Assembly (NCBI GenBank): GCA_029261815.1
Contig: JAJDAQ010000097.1
Coordinates: 1-64,000, forward strand
Length of the DNA stretch: 64,000 nt
From: Deltaproteobacteria bacterium
Lineage (GTDB): Bacteria; Myxococcota_A; UBA9160; UBA6930
Direction of reading: 5' to 3'
Positions 43,822-53,200 of this stretch are shown one piece after another. Both the position numbers and the translations under genes were made by a program. Position 1 is the first letter of the stretch; every line of letters starts with the position of its first letter. Below the pieces are notes generated by a model. The model did no database searches. It saw only the letters and a list, made by a program, of their open reading frames with translations, and had not been told where the DNA came from.

Positions 43822-43879
43822 GGGGTCTCGTCACCGGAAAGGAGGCACGGTGGATCTGGGCGTGGAACCGGACCCGGAA

Positions 43880-43895
43880 TTGAAACATGTTCTAG
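43880..43895. promoter_or_regulatory. KstR-like operator, site 3 (between oxidoreductase genes)
   Basis: TGAAACATGTTCTA (43881-43894) fits TNNAACNNGTTNNA. The right half (GTTCTA) matches site 1; the left half deviates, giving partial symmetry. It lies in the 154-nt gap between the divergent indolepyruvate oxidoreductase and F420 oxidoreductase genes, 60 nt before one start and 81 nt before the other. Confidence 0.65.
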
Positions 43896-43975
43896 TCTTG
43901 GGTACCACCCTCGATCGGGCCTGGCCCGAGTCTACCCCCCGCGTGGATGCCCTCGACCGCGGCCGGAGGACCTCG

Positions 43976-44821
43976 ATGAAGATTGGTCTCGCCTTCCACG
44001 CCACCGACAAGGCCATGGACGTCGTCGATCTCGCGCGCGAGGCCGAGGCCCGTGGCTTTCACTCCCTCTACCTGCCGGAGCACACGCACATTCCGGCGAG
44101 CCGGCGGACACCGCCCCCGACCGGCGGGGACGTGCTCGGCGAGGAGTACTTCCGTAGCCCGGATCCGATCGTGGCGTTGGCGGCGGCGGCGGCGGTGACC
44201 GAGTCGTTGCTGCTGGGAACCGGGATCTCGCTCCCGATGGAGCACGATCCGATCAGCTACGCGAAGCAGATCGCGACGCTCGACCAGGTCTCGCGGGGGC
44301 GCTTCGTCTTCGGCATCGGGTACGGCTGGAACCGGGAGGAGATGGAGAACCACGGCGTCGACCCCAAGCGCCGCCGCGCGCATGTGCGCGAGAGTGTGCT
44401 CGCGATGCAGGCGCTGTGGTCCCAGGAATCCGCCGCGTTCGACGGCGAGTTCATCCGATTCGAAGAGAGCTTCCAGTGGCCGAAGCCCGTGCAGCAACCA
44501 CGGCCGCGAACGCTGATGGGTGGCGCCGCCGGACCCATCTTGTTCCGACACATCGTCGAGTACTGCGATGGCTGGATGCCAATCGGTGGCGCCGGCATGC
44601 GGGCTTCGCTCGACGAGCTACGTCGTGCCTGCGACGAAGGCGGGCGTGACTTCGACGCCATGCATCTCGTTCCGTTCGGCGTCTTCTCCGACGGTGGGAA
44701 GCTCGACTACTACCACTCGCTGGGACTCACGGAATGCGCGCTTCGAATTCCGTCGGCTCCGCGCGACGAGGTCCTGCCCGCGCTGGATGCCCTCTCCCAG
44801 TGGATCGGCTCCTTCGACTAA
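43976..44821 (+). CDS. LLM-class F420-dependent oxidoreductase (Rv2161c-like)
   Basis: 281 residues from the ATG with GGAGGACCTCG upstream. Luciferase-like TIM barrel: MKIGLAFHATDKAMDVVDLA, FHSLYLPEHTHIPAS, LLGTGISLPMEHDPISYAK, GRFVFGIGYGWNREEMENHG and WPKPVQQPRPRTLMGGAAG. The PEHTHIP and GxGYGWNREE segments are typical of the Rv2161c-like subfamily (TIGR03619), considered F420-dependent. Substrate unknown. It diverges from the fused indolepyruvate oxidoreductase gene and shares the KstR-like operator. The last nt overlap the convergent PilZ gene. Confidence 0.87.
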   Translation: MKIGLAFHATDKAMDVVDLAREAEARGFHSLYLPEHTHIPASRRTPPPTGGDVLGEEYFRSPDPIVALAAAAAVTESLLLGTGISLPMEHDPISYAKQIATLDQVSRGRFVFGIGYGWNREEMENHGVDPKRRRAHVRESVLAMQALWSQESAAFDGEFIRFEESFQWPKPVQQPRPRTLMGGAAGPILFRHIVEYCDGWMPIGGAGMRASLDELRRACDEGGRDFDAMHLVPFGVFSDGGKLDYYHSLGLTECALRIPSAPRDEVLPALDALSQWIGSFD

Positions 44822-45561
44822 CGAAGGGATCCCGCGACATCGAGCTTGCGCAGACGCCGCTGGACGAACTCCATGATCTCGGTGGCGGCGTCACCGTGAA
44901 TCTTCTCGAGGGCGATGCCCATTCCGACCGGTAGCGCCTCCTTCATGAGGTTGCCGCGAACGTTGGTCATCGCGACGCGCCCCTGCGCACGGAGGCGGCG
45001 TCCGTCGCTCCACTCGATGTCGAGCTTGACCGGGGTGCCGCGGAGCCACGGCGTCGAGATCGCGACGAAGCATCCGCCCGGAGAGACCGTGTAGAGCCGA
45101 CCTTCCTTGGCGCGGCGCGAAGCGCGTAGCTTCACCTCGGCAACCGAAGGGGCGCGGGTGGCGCGCCGCGTCTGTCGGCTGTGTCGCCAGGCCAGGGCGC
45201 GGTTCAGCTGGAAGCGCAGTGCATGCGCGTCCATCGGTTCGTAGAGCGCGAGGTCGAAACCTGCGCGGTCGAGCTCGGCCTGGCCCGTGGGTCCCGGGCG
45301 CGTGCCGTGTGCAAGCAGCGACAGGGTCGGCTCCGCGGCGACCTCGCGAAGCTTCGCCAGCGCCCCGTCGAGGGTCCCGACCGGGGCGTCCACCGGCAGG
45401 ATCGCGGCCCCGATGCCGAGCCGGGCGTTGCTTAGCGCCATGTAGGCATCCGTCGGCGTCTTGACGCGTAGGGCGCGGTGACCGAGGCGTTGAATCCGGG
45501 CAGCGAGCAGATCCATGGGGTCATCACCGCAGTCGACCAGCAGAACTGTGGATCCGCTCAT
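44818..45561 (-). CDS. degenerate receiver domain fused to PilZ domain
   Basis: 247 residues. The N-terminal half (STVLLVDCGDDPMDLLAARI, GAAILPVDAPVGT) is shaped like a response-regulator receiver but the phospho-acceptor Asp position reads Pro. The C-terminal half carries a PilZ-type barrel: KLRASRRAKEGRLYTVSPGG with R-x-x-R and a (T)-x-S-x-x-G variant of the c-di-GMP motif, then GTPVKLDIEWSDG and RVAMTNVRGN. It may bind c-di-GMP weakly. It lies beside, but is transcribed away from, the DUF11 secreted-protein cluster; the 175-nt gap could hold both promoters. Confidence 0.78.
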   Translation of the reverse strand: MSGSTVLLVDCGDDPMDLLAARIQRLGHRALRVKTPTDAYMALSNARLGIGAAILPVDAPVGTLDGALAKLREVAAEPTLSLLAHGTRPGPTGQAELDRAGFDLALYEPMDAHALRFQLNRALAWRHSRQTRRATRAPSVAEVKLRASRRAKEGRLYTVSPGGCFVAISTPWLRGTPVKLDIEWSDGRRLRAQGRVAMTNVRGNLMKEALPVGMGIALEKIHGDAATEIMEFVQRRLRKLDVAGSLR

Positions 45562-45696
45562 TTGTTTCCCTCATGGGCTGCATCGGTTGTCGAACGGGCC
45601 AGGCCGGTGATGGAGGTCACGGCAGAGCCCGATGCCCCCTGGGGAGAATCTGGCTCGTAGTAAGGGAAAGTGCCCAACCCAACCCGGCGGCCGGCC

Positions 45697-45720
45697 GATT
45701 CATCAATTCGTGAATGAATC
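45697..45720. promoter_or_regulatory. inverted repeat upstream of the DUF11 cluster
   Basis: GATTCAT (45697-45703) and ATGAATC (45714-45720) form 7-nt inverted arms with a 10-nt spacer, ending 16 nt before the first gene of the cluster. It could be an operator or a small leader hairpin. Nothing else in the gap was recognised. Confidence 0.35.
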
Positions 45721-45736
45721 CAGGGACAACCGCCGG

Positions 45737-47506
45737 ATGGGCGCGCATGGCCTAGGCCGCGGCTGCGCGTTTCTTCTGTGGGCCGTGATCGGCATTGTCT
45801 CGGCAGTGCCCGCGCAGGCCGGCACACCGCTCACGCTGTTCGAAAGCCTCGCCGGGAACCTCGACTTCACCGGAACCCAGGCGACGTTCCGCGCCGCGAC
45901 CAATCCGAACTCGTGCACGTTGAACGGAACCGCGGCCACGACACTCACGGGGATCCGTCCCGGCGCGACCGTCCGGCGCGCGTACCTCTACTGGGCTGGT
46001 TCAGGCGCAGCCGTCGACCCGACGGTGAGGTTCACGACGCCGCTCGGTACGCAGGACGTCACTGCCGACCGCACGTTCACCGAGACGTTCGTTCTCGGCA
46101 CGACGTATCGATTCTTCAGCGGGTACGCGGACGTGACCACGCTGGTGCAAAACGCTGGCAACGGCGCGTATTCGATGACGAATCTCCTGGTCGACAACGG
46201 CGCACCGTATTGCGGGGTCTCGGCCGTGTTGTCCGGTTGGAGTCTCGTGGTCGTCTACGAGCATCCGGCAGAACCCCTGCGCGTCGTCAACATGTTCGAC
46301 GGCTTCCAGTTCTTCCGCGGGAGTCAGATCTCGCTCACGCCAAACAACTTCGTGGTTCCGGCGAGCCCTATCGACGGAAAGCTCGGGCATATCACGTGGG
46401 AAGGCGACGCCGGAAACTCGTCCGCGCTCGGCGGCTTCACCGAGAACCTGAGCTTCCGCGGAAGCGCGCTCACCGATGGGTTGAACCCGCTCAACAACCA
46501 GTTCAACTCGCAGAGCAACATCAACGCCGACACCAACAGCCACGGCGTCGACTTCGACGTCTACGACATCTCCCCATTCCTGACTGCGGGGCTGTCGTCG
46601 GGAACCTCGACGTACTCCTCGGGCGGCGACCTCGTGTTGCTCTCTGCCGAAGTTTTCAGCGTGACCAATACGCCGGTCGCAGACCTGCAGATGAACAAGT
46701 CCCACACGGGAGACTTCATCGCTGGCCAGAACGGCGTCTACACGCTTTCGGTCACGAACAACGGCCCCAGCAACCACACCGGCACGATCACGGTCACAGA
46801 CCCACTGCCCGCCGGACTGTCGTTCGTGAGTGCTGTCGGCACAGGCTGGAGTTGCAGCCTTGGTGGCTCCACGGTGACGTGTACGCAGAACAACGCGTTG
46901 GCGTCCGGGGCTACGACGCCCGACATCGCGCTGACGGTCGCGGTCGCCGCGGGCGCCCCGGCCAGCATCACGAACACGGCGACGGTTTCGGGAACGCTCT
47001 TCGACAACGTCTCCGGCGACAACACCGCGAGCGATCCCACGACCGTTCGACAGCCCGTCGATCTGATCATCGTCAAGAGCGTCGTAACGGAGAGCGACCC
47101 CCACAACGGCACAACGAACCCGAAAGCGATCCCGGGTGCGACGATCCGTTACGGGATCCTGGTCACGAACCAGGGAGCGGGCTCGACCGACGCCGACAGC
47201 CTCGTTGTTAGTGACACGCTACCGGTGCAGCTCTCGATGTTCGTCGGGACTGGCGCCGCGAGTCCGGTGTTGCTCGTCGACGGGTCGCCATCGAGCACGC
47301 TCTCGATCACATGGGGCGGCTTCGCAGACCTCACAGACGACGTGGACTTCGACGACGGCGGGGGTCTGTTCAACTACGTGCCGGCCCCCGGGACCTTCGA
47401 TCCACTCGTCCGCGCCATTCGCATTCGACCCACTGGCTCGCTTCCAGCGTCCGGTGGCGGGGGGAACCCCAGTTTTGAGCTCCGCTTCAGGGCGCTCGTT
47501 CAGTGA
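45737..47506 (+). CDS. secreted DUF11-repeat surface protein (cluster gene 1)
   Basis: 589 residues from MGAHGLGRGCAFLLWAVIGI; a signal peptide ends near AQA (residue 28). Residues up to about 320 look like a DUF3344-type domain: RRAYLYWAGSGAAVDP, TNLLVDNGAPYCGVS and SGWSLVVVYEHPAEPLRVVN. Two DUF11 repeats follow (ADLQMNKSHTGDFIAGQN..., DLIIVKSVVTESDPHNGTTN). It is rich in Thr, Asn, Gly and poor in Lys, as expected for an extracellular beta-sandwich protein. No anchor sequence or sortase motif is seen. First of five co-directional genes; an upstream GTG is an alternative start. Confidence 0.82.
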   Translation: MGAHGLGRGCAFLLWAVIGIVSAVPAQAGTPLTLFESLAGNLDFTGTQATFRAATNPNSCTLNGTAATTLTGIRPGATVRRAYLYWAGSGAAVDPTVRFTTPLGTQDVTADRTFTETFVLGTTYRFFSGYADVTTLVQNAGNGAYSMTNLLVDNGAPYCGVSAVLSGWSLVVVYEHPAEPLRVVNMFDGFQFFRGSQISLTPNNFVVPASPIDGKLGHITWEGDAGNSSALGGFTENLSFRGSALTDGLNPLNNQFNSQSNINADTNSHGVDFDVYDISPFLTAGLSSGTSTYSSGGDLVLLSAEVFSVTNTPVADLQMNKSHTGDFIAGQNGVYTLSVTNNGPSNHTGTITVTDPLPAGLSFVSAVGTGWSCSLGGSTVTCTQNNALASGATTPDIALTVAVAAGAPASITNTATVSGTLFDNVSGDNTASDPTTVRQPVDLIIVKSVVTESDPHNGTTNPKAIPGATIRYGILVTNQGAGSTDADSLVVSDTLPVQLSMFVGTGAASPVLLVDGSPSSTLSITWGGFADLTDDVDFDDGGGLFNYVPAPGTFDPLVRAIRIRPTGSLPASGGGGNPSFELRFRALVQ

Positions 47507-47523
47507 AGGAAAAGGAGATTTCC

Positions 47524-48549
47524 ATGCAACCCAAACACAGCCGGTGGTACGCAAGGTGCGTACTGCTGGCGGGCCTGGTGCTGCTGCTCGCGAGCAGTGC
47601 CAACGCGGTCGGTACGCCGGCCAATACAGACATCACCAACACCGCCTCGGTGACGGCGAACTTCGGTGGGCCGCCCGTCACGGTGTTCTCGCCGCCCAAC
47701 GTCGTCACAGTGGCGGAGCTGATCGATGTCGATGTCACGGTGCTCACAGCGGGCAACGTGCTGGTGAACTCGCCAGATACCAACCAGGTGCTGACGTTCC
47801 GCGTCACCAACATCGGCAATGGAGTGGACGACTACACCCTGGCCGGGTTGGGTGTGTTGAATAACTTCACGCCAGCGCTGGCCGACATCTACCTGGATAC
47901 GGACAGCAATGGTGCGTTGAACACCGCGATCGACACTCTCTACACAGCGGGTGTCAACGATCCGGTGCTCGACGCGAACACGCCGGGGTCCGACAACATC
48001 GTGGTCTTCGTCCGGATGGATATTCCGGGCGGACCGTTGGCCAATGGCCAGTTGGGCGACGGCCAGCTCGCAGCGATCTCGAATACCGTGCCGGGTGCCC
48101 CCGTGGCTGCCGGAACAGTCTTCGCGGCTGCGGGTGACGGCGGAACGGTCGATGCCGTCGTCGGGCCGAGTGGTGGAACAGACCAGGACTTCGGGACCTA
48201 TCAAGTCTCGACGACCACTCTGGCCATCACCAAGGCCTCGAGCGTGGCCGATCCGTTCGGTGGGAGCCAGCCGGTTCCCGGCGCGACGATCACCTACACG
48301 CTCATTGTGACGGTGAGCGGCAGCGGCACAGCCAACGCCGTCGTCGTCACAGACAACATTCCGGGTAACACGACGTACGTGTTCAACTCGATGACGTTGA
48401 ACGCAGCAGCGCTCACCGACGCCAGCGATTCCCCCATCGATGACGCCGACTACAACGTCACAGCCGCCAACGCCATCACGGTTGGCCTCGGCAATGTCGC
48501 CGCGGGTGCACCCGCTTCGACGATCACGTTCGACGTGGTCATCAACTAG
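47524..48549 (+). CDS. secreted DUF11-type protein with shared N-terminal motif (cluster gene 2)
   Basis: 341 residues from ATG, 6 nt after AAGGAG; a GTG 21 nt upstream is less likely. Signal peptide residues 1-30 end in SSANA. The mature N terminus VGTPANTDITNTASVTANF has a motif repeated in genes 4 and 5. A DUF11 repeat closes the protein: LAITKASSVADPFGGSQPVP, GATITYTLIVTVSGSGTANA. It ends with strand-like STITFDVVIN. It follows gene 1 by 17 nt. Likely periplasmic or surface structural component; function unknown. Confidence 0.8.
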   Translation: MQPKHSRWYARCVLLAGLVLLLASSANAVGTPANTDITNTASVTANFGGPPVTVFSPPNVVTVAELIDVDVTVLTAGNVLVNSPDTNQVLTFRVTNIGNGVDDYTLAGLGVLNNFTPALADIYLDTDSNGALNTAIDTLYTAGVNDPVLDANTPGSDNIVVFVRMDIPGGPLANGQLGDGQLAAISNTVPGAPVAAGTVFAAAGDGGTVDAVVGPSGGTDQDFGTYQVSTTTLAITKASSVADPFGGSQPVPGATITYTLIVTVSGSGTANAVVVTDNIPGNTTYVFNSMTLNAAALTDASDSPIDDADYNVTAANAITVGLGNVAAGAPASTITFDVVIN

Positions 48550-48559
48550 GGGAAATAAC

Positions 48560-49051
48560 ATGTTTGGAACCAACAAGATCCTGAAGGCCGTCATCCTCCT
48601 CGTCGTCACGCTCGTTGCCGCGCCCGCATTCGCGGATGGCATCTCGCTGACGACGAAGGTCGAGAAGCGGCTGCTCGTGCCCTCCGCGGAGGGTGAGATG
48701 CAAGAGCGGTTCGTTCCGCCGTCGAAGGTCGTTCCCGGTGACATTGTCGCCTACACGATCTCGGCCAAGAACGACTCGGCTGAGCCCGCGGAGCAGGTCG
48801 TGATTACCGACCCCGTTCCCGAGCACATGCAGTACGTGGAAGGGTCCGCTGCCGACAACGGCGCGCGTGTTCTCTTCTCCGTCGACGGTGGGTTCCGTTT
48901 CGACGTCGCCGAGAACCTCTCGGTGACAACTGAGGACGGCTTCGTCCGTCCTGCGACAGCCGGCGACTACACGCACATCCGGTGGGTGTTCGCCGACGCC
49001 ATCGCGCCCAGCGCAGAACGCGCTGTGCGCTTCTTCGCCCAGCTTCAGTAG
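48560..49051 (+). CDS. small secreted single-DUF11 protein (cluster gene 3)
   Basis: 163 residues from ATG; upstream GGGGAAATAAC. Signal peptide VILLVVTLVAAPAFADG cleaves near residue 26. The rest is one DUF11-like sandwich: VEKRLLVPSAEGEMQERFVP, PGDIVAYTISAKNDSAEPAE, VVITDPVPEHMQYVEGSA. It is more charged than its neighbours (Glu/Arg) and lacks the N-terminal N-T-x-I-T-N motif. It may be a minor or connecting subunit. Gap of 10 nt to gene 2. Confidence 0.78.
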   Translation: MFGTNKILKAVILLVVTLVAAPAFADGISLTTKVEKRLLVPSAEGEMQERFVPPSKVVPGDIVAYTISAKNDSAEPAEQVVITDPVPEHMQYVEGSAADNGARVLFSVDGGFRFDVAENLSVTTEDGFVRPATAGDYTHIRWVFADAIAPSAERAVRFFAQLQ

Positions 49052-49089
49052 CCGGGCTTCTCCAACGCCGAATCAGGAGATTCAACATC

Positions 49090-50208
49090 ATGCATTGGGA
49101 AACACGAACGGGTCGCGTTGCGGGGGTGGTCCTCGCAGCGCTGATCCTGGGTTTGTCAGGAGCCGCTCACGCAGTGGGTACGGCTTCGAACACGCCCATC
49201 AGCAACCAGGCGACGGTCACCTTCGACGTCGGTGCCTCGGCACAGACGCCGCAGAACTCCAACATCGCCACATTCGTGGTCGACCATATGGTCGACCTCA
49301 CCGTCCAAGAGTCCAGCGCCGGATACACCGTCGTTGCGAGTGGCGGCGTCACTGAAGTTCTCACCTACACGGTGCGGAATGACGGCAACGCCACCATGGA
49401 CTTCCTGCTCACCGCGACCAACCAGGTGGGTGGCGCCGATCCGTTCGGCGGCACCGACAACTTCAATGCGCCGGTCGGTGGCACGAGCGGAATCTTCGTG
49501 GACAGCAACGCCAACGGCACCTACGACGCTGGCGTTGATACTGCGACCTTCGTCGACCAGCTGGCCGCCGACGCCACGTCTCCCGCGATCTTCATCGTGC
49601 GTGACATCGGTGCCCAGGCCAATGGGGACGTCTCCGCCATCGCCTTGACGGCGCAGGCGGCGGACGGCACCGCGGTCGGCCTTGGTGCGGCTCTCGTCGA
49701 AGACCTCGGCGCGGACGTAACCGCGGGGCCGGCGCAGGTCGTGTTCGGAGACGGCGCTGGCGATATCGATATCGCCGGCGATGGTCTCCACTCGGACACG
49801 GACGCGTTCCTTGTGGGCGCAGCCAACCTGACGGTCAACAAGGCGTCGGTCGTGATCAGCGATCCGTTCAACGGCGCGGTGAACCCCAAGGCGATCCCGG
49901 GCGCCATCGTTGAGTACACGGTGACGATCTCGAACGCAGTGGCGGCCACCGCGACGGCAACGAACGTGACGATCTCGGATGACCTGACAACCGAGATCGT
50001 GACGAACGGAACCGTAGCCTTCACGACCGACAGCTACGGCGTGGGCAACGGCATCCAGGTGACCCCTCCGGGTGGAGCGGCAACCCCGCTCAGCAACGCG
50101 GTGGACGGTGACCAGGGTGACTTCAGCGCCAACGTCGTGACTGTCAACGGTATCACCCTCACTCCGGGTGATACGGCGACGGTCCAGTTCCGAGTGACGA
50201 TCCAGTAG
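49090..50208 (+). CDS. secreted DUF11-type protein with shared N-terminal motif (cluster gene 4)
   Basis: 372 residues; ribosome site CAGGAG upstream. Signal peptide GVVLAALILGLSGAAHA ends near residue 28. The mature start VGTASNTPISNQATVTFDV parallels genes 2 and 5. A DUF11 unit follows from LTVNKASVVISDPFNGAVNP through VEYTVTISNAVAATATATNV. The domain SNAVDGDQGDFSANVVTVNG ends with TATVQFRVTIQ, parallel to STITFDVVIN of gene 2. Paralogous to gene 2 in layout and length. Low Lys and Cys-free; extracellular structural role inferred. Confidence 0.8.
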   Translation: MHWETRTGRVAGVVLAALILGLSGAAHAVGTASNTPISNQATVTFDVGASAQTPQNSNIATFVVDHMVDLTVQESSAGYTVVASGGVTEVLTYTVRNDGNATMDFLLTATNQVGGADPFGGTDNFNAPVGGTSGIFVDSNANGTYDAGVDTATFVDQLAADATSPAIFIVRDIGAQANGDVSAIALTAQAADGTAVGLGAALVEDLGADVTAGPAQVVFGDGAGDIDIAGDGLHSDTDAFLVGAANLTVNKASVVISDPFNGAVNPKAIPGAIVEYTVTISNAVAATATATNVTISDDLTTEIVTNGTVAFTTDSYGVGNGIQVTPPGGAATPLSNAVDGDQGDFSANVVTVNGITLTPGDTATVQFRVTIQ

Positions 50209-50265
50209 CTCGGTAACACGTTGCCGTTCCTGATCCCGATGCACGGTCCCCGGCGGGCCGGGCGG

Positions 50266-53200
50266 ATGGCGAATGCCTCCGCGCGGCGCGTTCGGGGACC
50301 CGTGCGTCTGGAGATCGGGAGCCTCATCATCACTTGGCTGGCGGTCGCGCTCTTCGCGGCCGCCGGCCAGGCGATGACGCCCCCGGGCACGAACATCACG
50401 AACACGGCGCAGGTCGATTGGATCTCGCCGGGGGGCCCCGTGATCACGCCGTCCAATCCGGAGACGATTGTCGTCTCTACGATCCGGACGCCTAGCACGA
50501 CGCAGATCCTGCACTACGCATCCGGCAACCCGGGCGCGTTTGCGACGCCAGTGGCCGCCGAGCGTTGTAGTACGTCCGGAACGCCGGGGGGACCCTTCGT
50601 GCCGTCACCGCCGCCTTCGGCACTCGGTGGCGGTCCAATCAATCTTGCGGCGCCGGTCGATCTGCTCGCGGGCGGTCCATTTCATCGCGGCGAACCGGCA
50701 TTCCTCCAGGTCACCGACCTCGACCAGGATGTGAACATGGCGGTGGCCGAGACCATCGTGGTTACCGTCACGTCCGCGCCGACAGGGGACACAGAGGTTC
50801 TGGAGTTGACGGAGACCGGAGTCTCGACCGGGACCTTTGTCGGTTACCTGATGACGACGGCACCGCCTCCGGTTTCAGGAGATTGCGCACTGTCGGTTGT
50901 GCCCGCGGACGCCATTACCGTGACATACGTCGACCCTGTCGACGGCACCGACTCTTCTTCGTCGGCCGCGCTCGTCGATCCGTTCGGCGTCGTGTTCGAC
51001 AGCCAGACAGGCGCCCGTATCGATGGCGCCATTGTTCGCCTGGTCGATGCCGGTACCGGCCTGCCGGCCAACGTCTTCGGAGACGACGGCGTTTCGATCT
51101 TCCCGTCCTCCGTGCTCTCGGGTGGCACCGCCACCGACAGCGGAGGCGCCGTCTACAATTTCGCCGCCGGCGAGTATCGCTTCCCCTTCGTGGCGCCCGG
51201 CAACTATCGACTCGAGGTCGGACCCCCGGCCGACTACGCCTTCCCGTCCGTCGTCCCAGACGGCACGCTGCAGACCTTGCCGGGCTCGCCTTACGCGTTG
51301 CAGGGTGGCTCGCGGGGCGCTGCATTCGTGGTTCCGCTGGGGCCAGCAATCCAGATCGACGTTCCCCTCGATCCGAGCAACGGAGGCGCCGGTCTCCTCG
51401 TTTCCAAGCAGGCGAGCCGGACGAACGCGCGCATCGGCGAGTTCATCCAGTACGTCGTGAACGTTCGAACGCCCGCCGTCGGGGTTCCCGGCCCCGTCAC
51501 CCTCTTTGACCGCTTGCCGCCGGGCTTCCGCTACGAGCCGGATTCGCTGAAGATCGACGGCGTCTCGGCGCCCGATCCCGTGATTGCCGCGAACGGGCGC
51601 TCGATGACGATTCCGCTCGGTGTGATGAACCCGGGCAGCTCGGTCGACGTTCGCTATGTCGTTCTGGTCGGAGCGGCCGCGCGGCCAGGCTCCGCGCACA
51701 ATGATGCCTACGCATCGGGCTTCAATGCGCGGTCCAATACCGCGCGCGCCTCTGTTCGCGTCGCCGCCGATGTCCTGGAAGACCGCACCATTATCCTGGG
51801 CCGGGTTCGCGTTGGAAGCTGCGAGACACCCATTCACGATCCGCACCCCGGGGTTGCCGGCGTCCGGCTCTTCCTCGAGGACGGTACCTACGTCGTGACC
51901 GACGAAGTCGGCCGTTTCCACATGACTGCGCTGTCGGCCGGGACCCACGTCTTGCAGCTCGATGTCGATACGCTGCCCGAGGGCCTCGAACCGCTCGACT
52001 GCGGTGGGCATGCCCTCGCGGGCCGCCCCTACTCGCAGTTCGTCGAACAGCAGGCCGGTGGGCTCTGGCGCACCGACTTCGTCGTGGCGCAAGAGATCCC
52101 GCCGCTACACGAGCTGCGCCAGCGACTCTCGGTCTCGCCGCGCGGCGCCCAGAGCCGCGTATCCCTGGACATCACCGGGAATGGCGGCGACTTCGAGCAA
52201 CTGGCCGCCGTGTTCATGTTGCCGTCCGGCGTGCGCGTGATCGCGGACTCGGTCCGGGTCGGAGAGGAAGCCGCGGAACCCGACGGTCTGGAAGGTGCCG
52301 TGACCTTCCGCATCGCCGCTCTGGCAGCGGGCGAGACGAAGCGCGTGACATTCTCGGTCGACCGTGAGGTTGCCGACGCCGACAGGCCGTGGACGGCGAA
52401 GGCCATGGTCAGCGGACGAAGTTTCGCGCGCACCGTCCGGACGCCTGTCGCCGAAGTGAGTTTCTGCGGTGGCTGCGAAACGGCTTCGGTCGAGCAGCAC
52501 GTGACGCTTGAAGATGCCCCGGCCAAACCGGCCGAGGTCGTCGTCGAAGAGAAGCCTGTGCTCAATCGGCCGGAGGATGCATTCGGTGGCCCGTGGCTCG
52601 CGACGGCAGCGCCCGGGAATCGCTGGCTGTACCCGGCTGAAGGTTTCAACCCCGCGATCTCGGCGGTCAAGGTAGGCATCCAGCATTCACCGGAGCATGA
52701 AGTCCGACTGCGCCTGAATGGCGAGGCGGTTTCGCCACTCAACTTCGACGGACGCATTCGCAACCGCGAAGGAACGACGGCCATCTCGCGCTGGCGCGGC
52801 ATCGATATCAAGGATGGACCGAACACGTTCGTGGCCGAGATCGTGGACGGCGAAGGCGCCGTCGTCGTGCGCCTCGAATCGCGGGTCCATTTCTCGGGCC
52901 CGCCCATCAAGGCCGAATTCGTTCGCGACGCGTCGCGCCTGGTCGCCGATGGGCGAACGGCTCCGATCCTGGCCGTGCGCTTCTTCGACCGTTACGGGCG
53001 CCCGGCGCGCGAAGGCACCACCGGCATCTTCCAGGTCGACCCGCCGTATCAGACGCAGCAGGAAGTGGATTCGTTGCGGACCCAGGCGATCACCGAGGTC
53101 GAAGGCGGAGACTTCGGGCTGGGTTCGTCCAACTACGTGGTCGGCGAAGACGGAATTGCAGAGATAGCGCTCCACCCGACGTCGGTGGTGGGCGACGTCC

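Noticed and set aside
45562-45736. possible c-di-GMP riboswitch upstream of the DUF11 cluster
   Set aside because: None of the conserved class I or II sequence blocks could be found; only a short inverted repeat is present.
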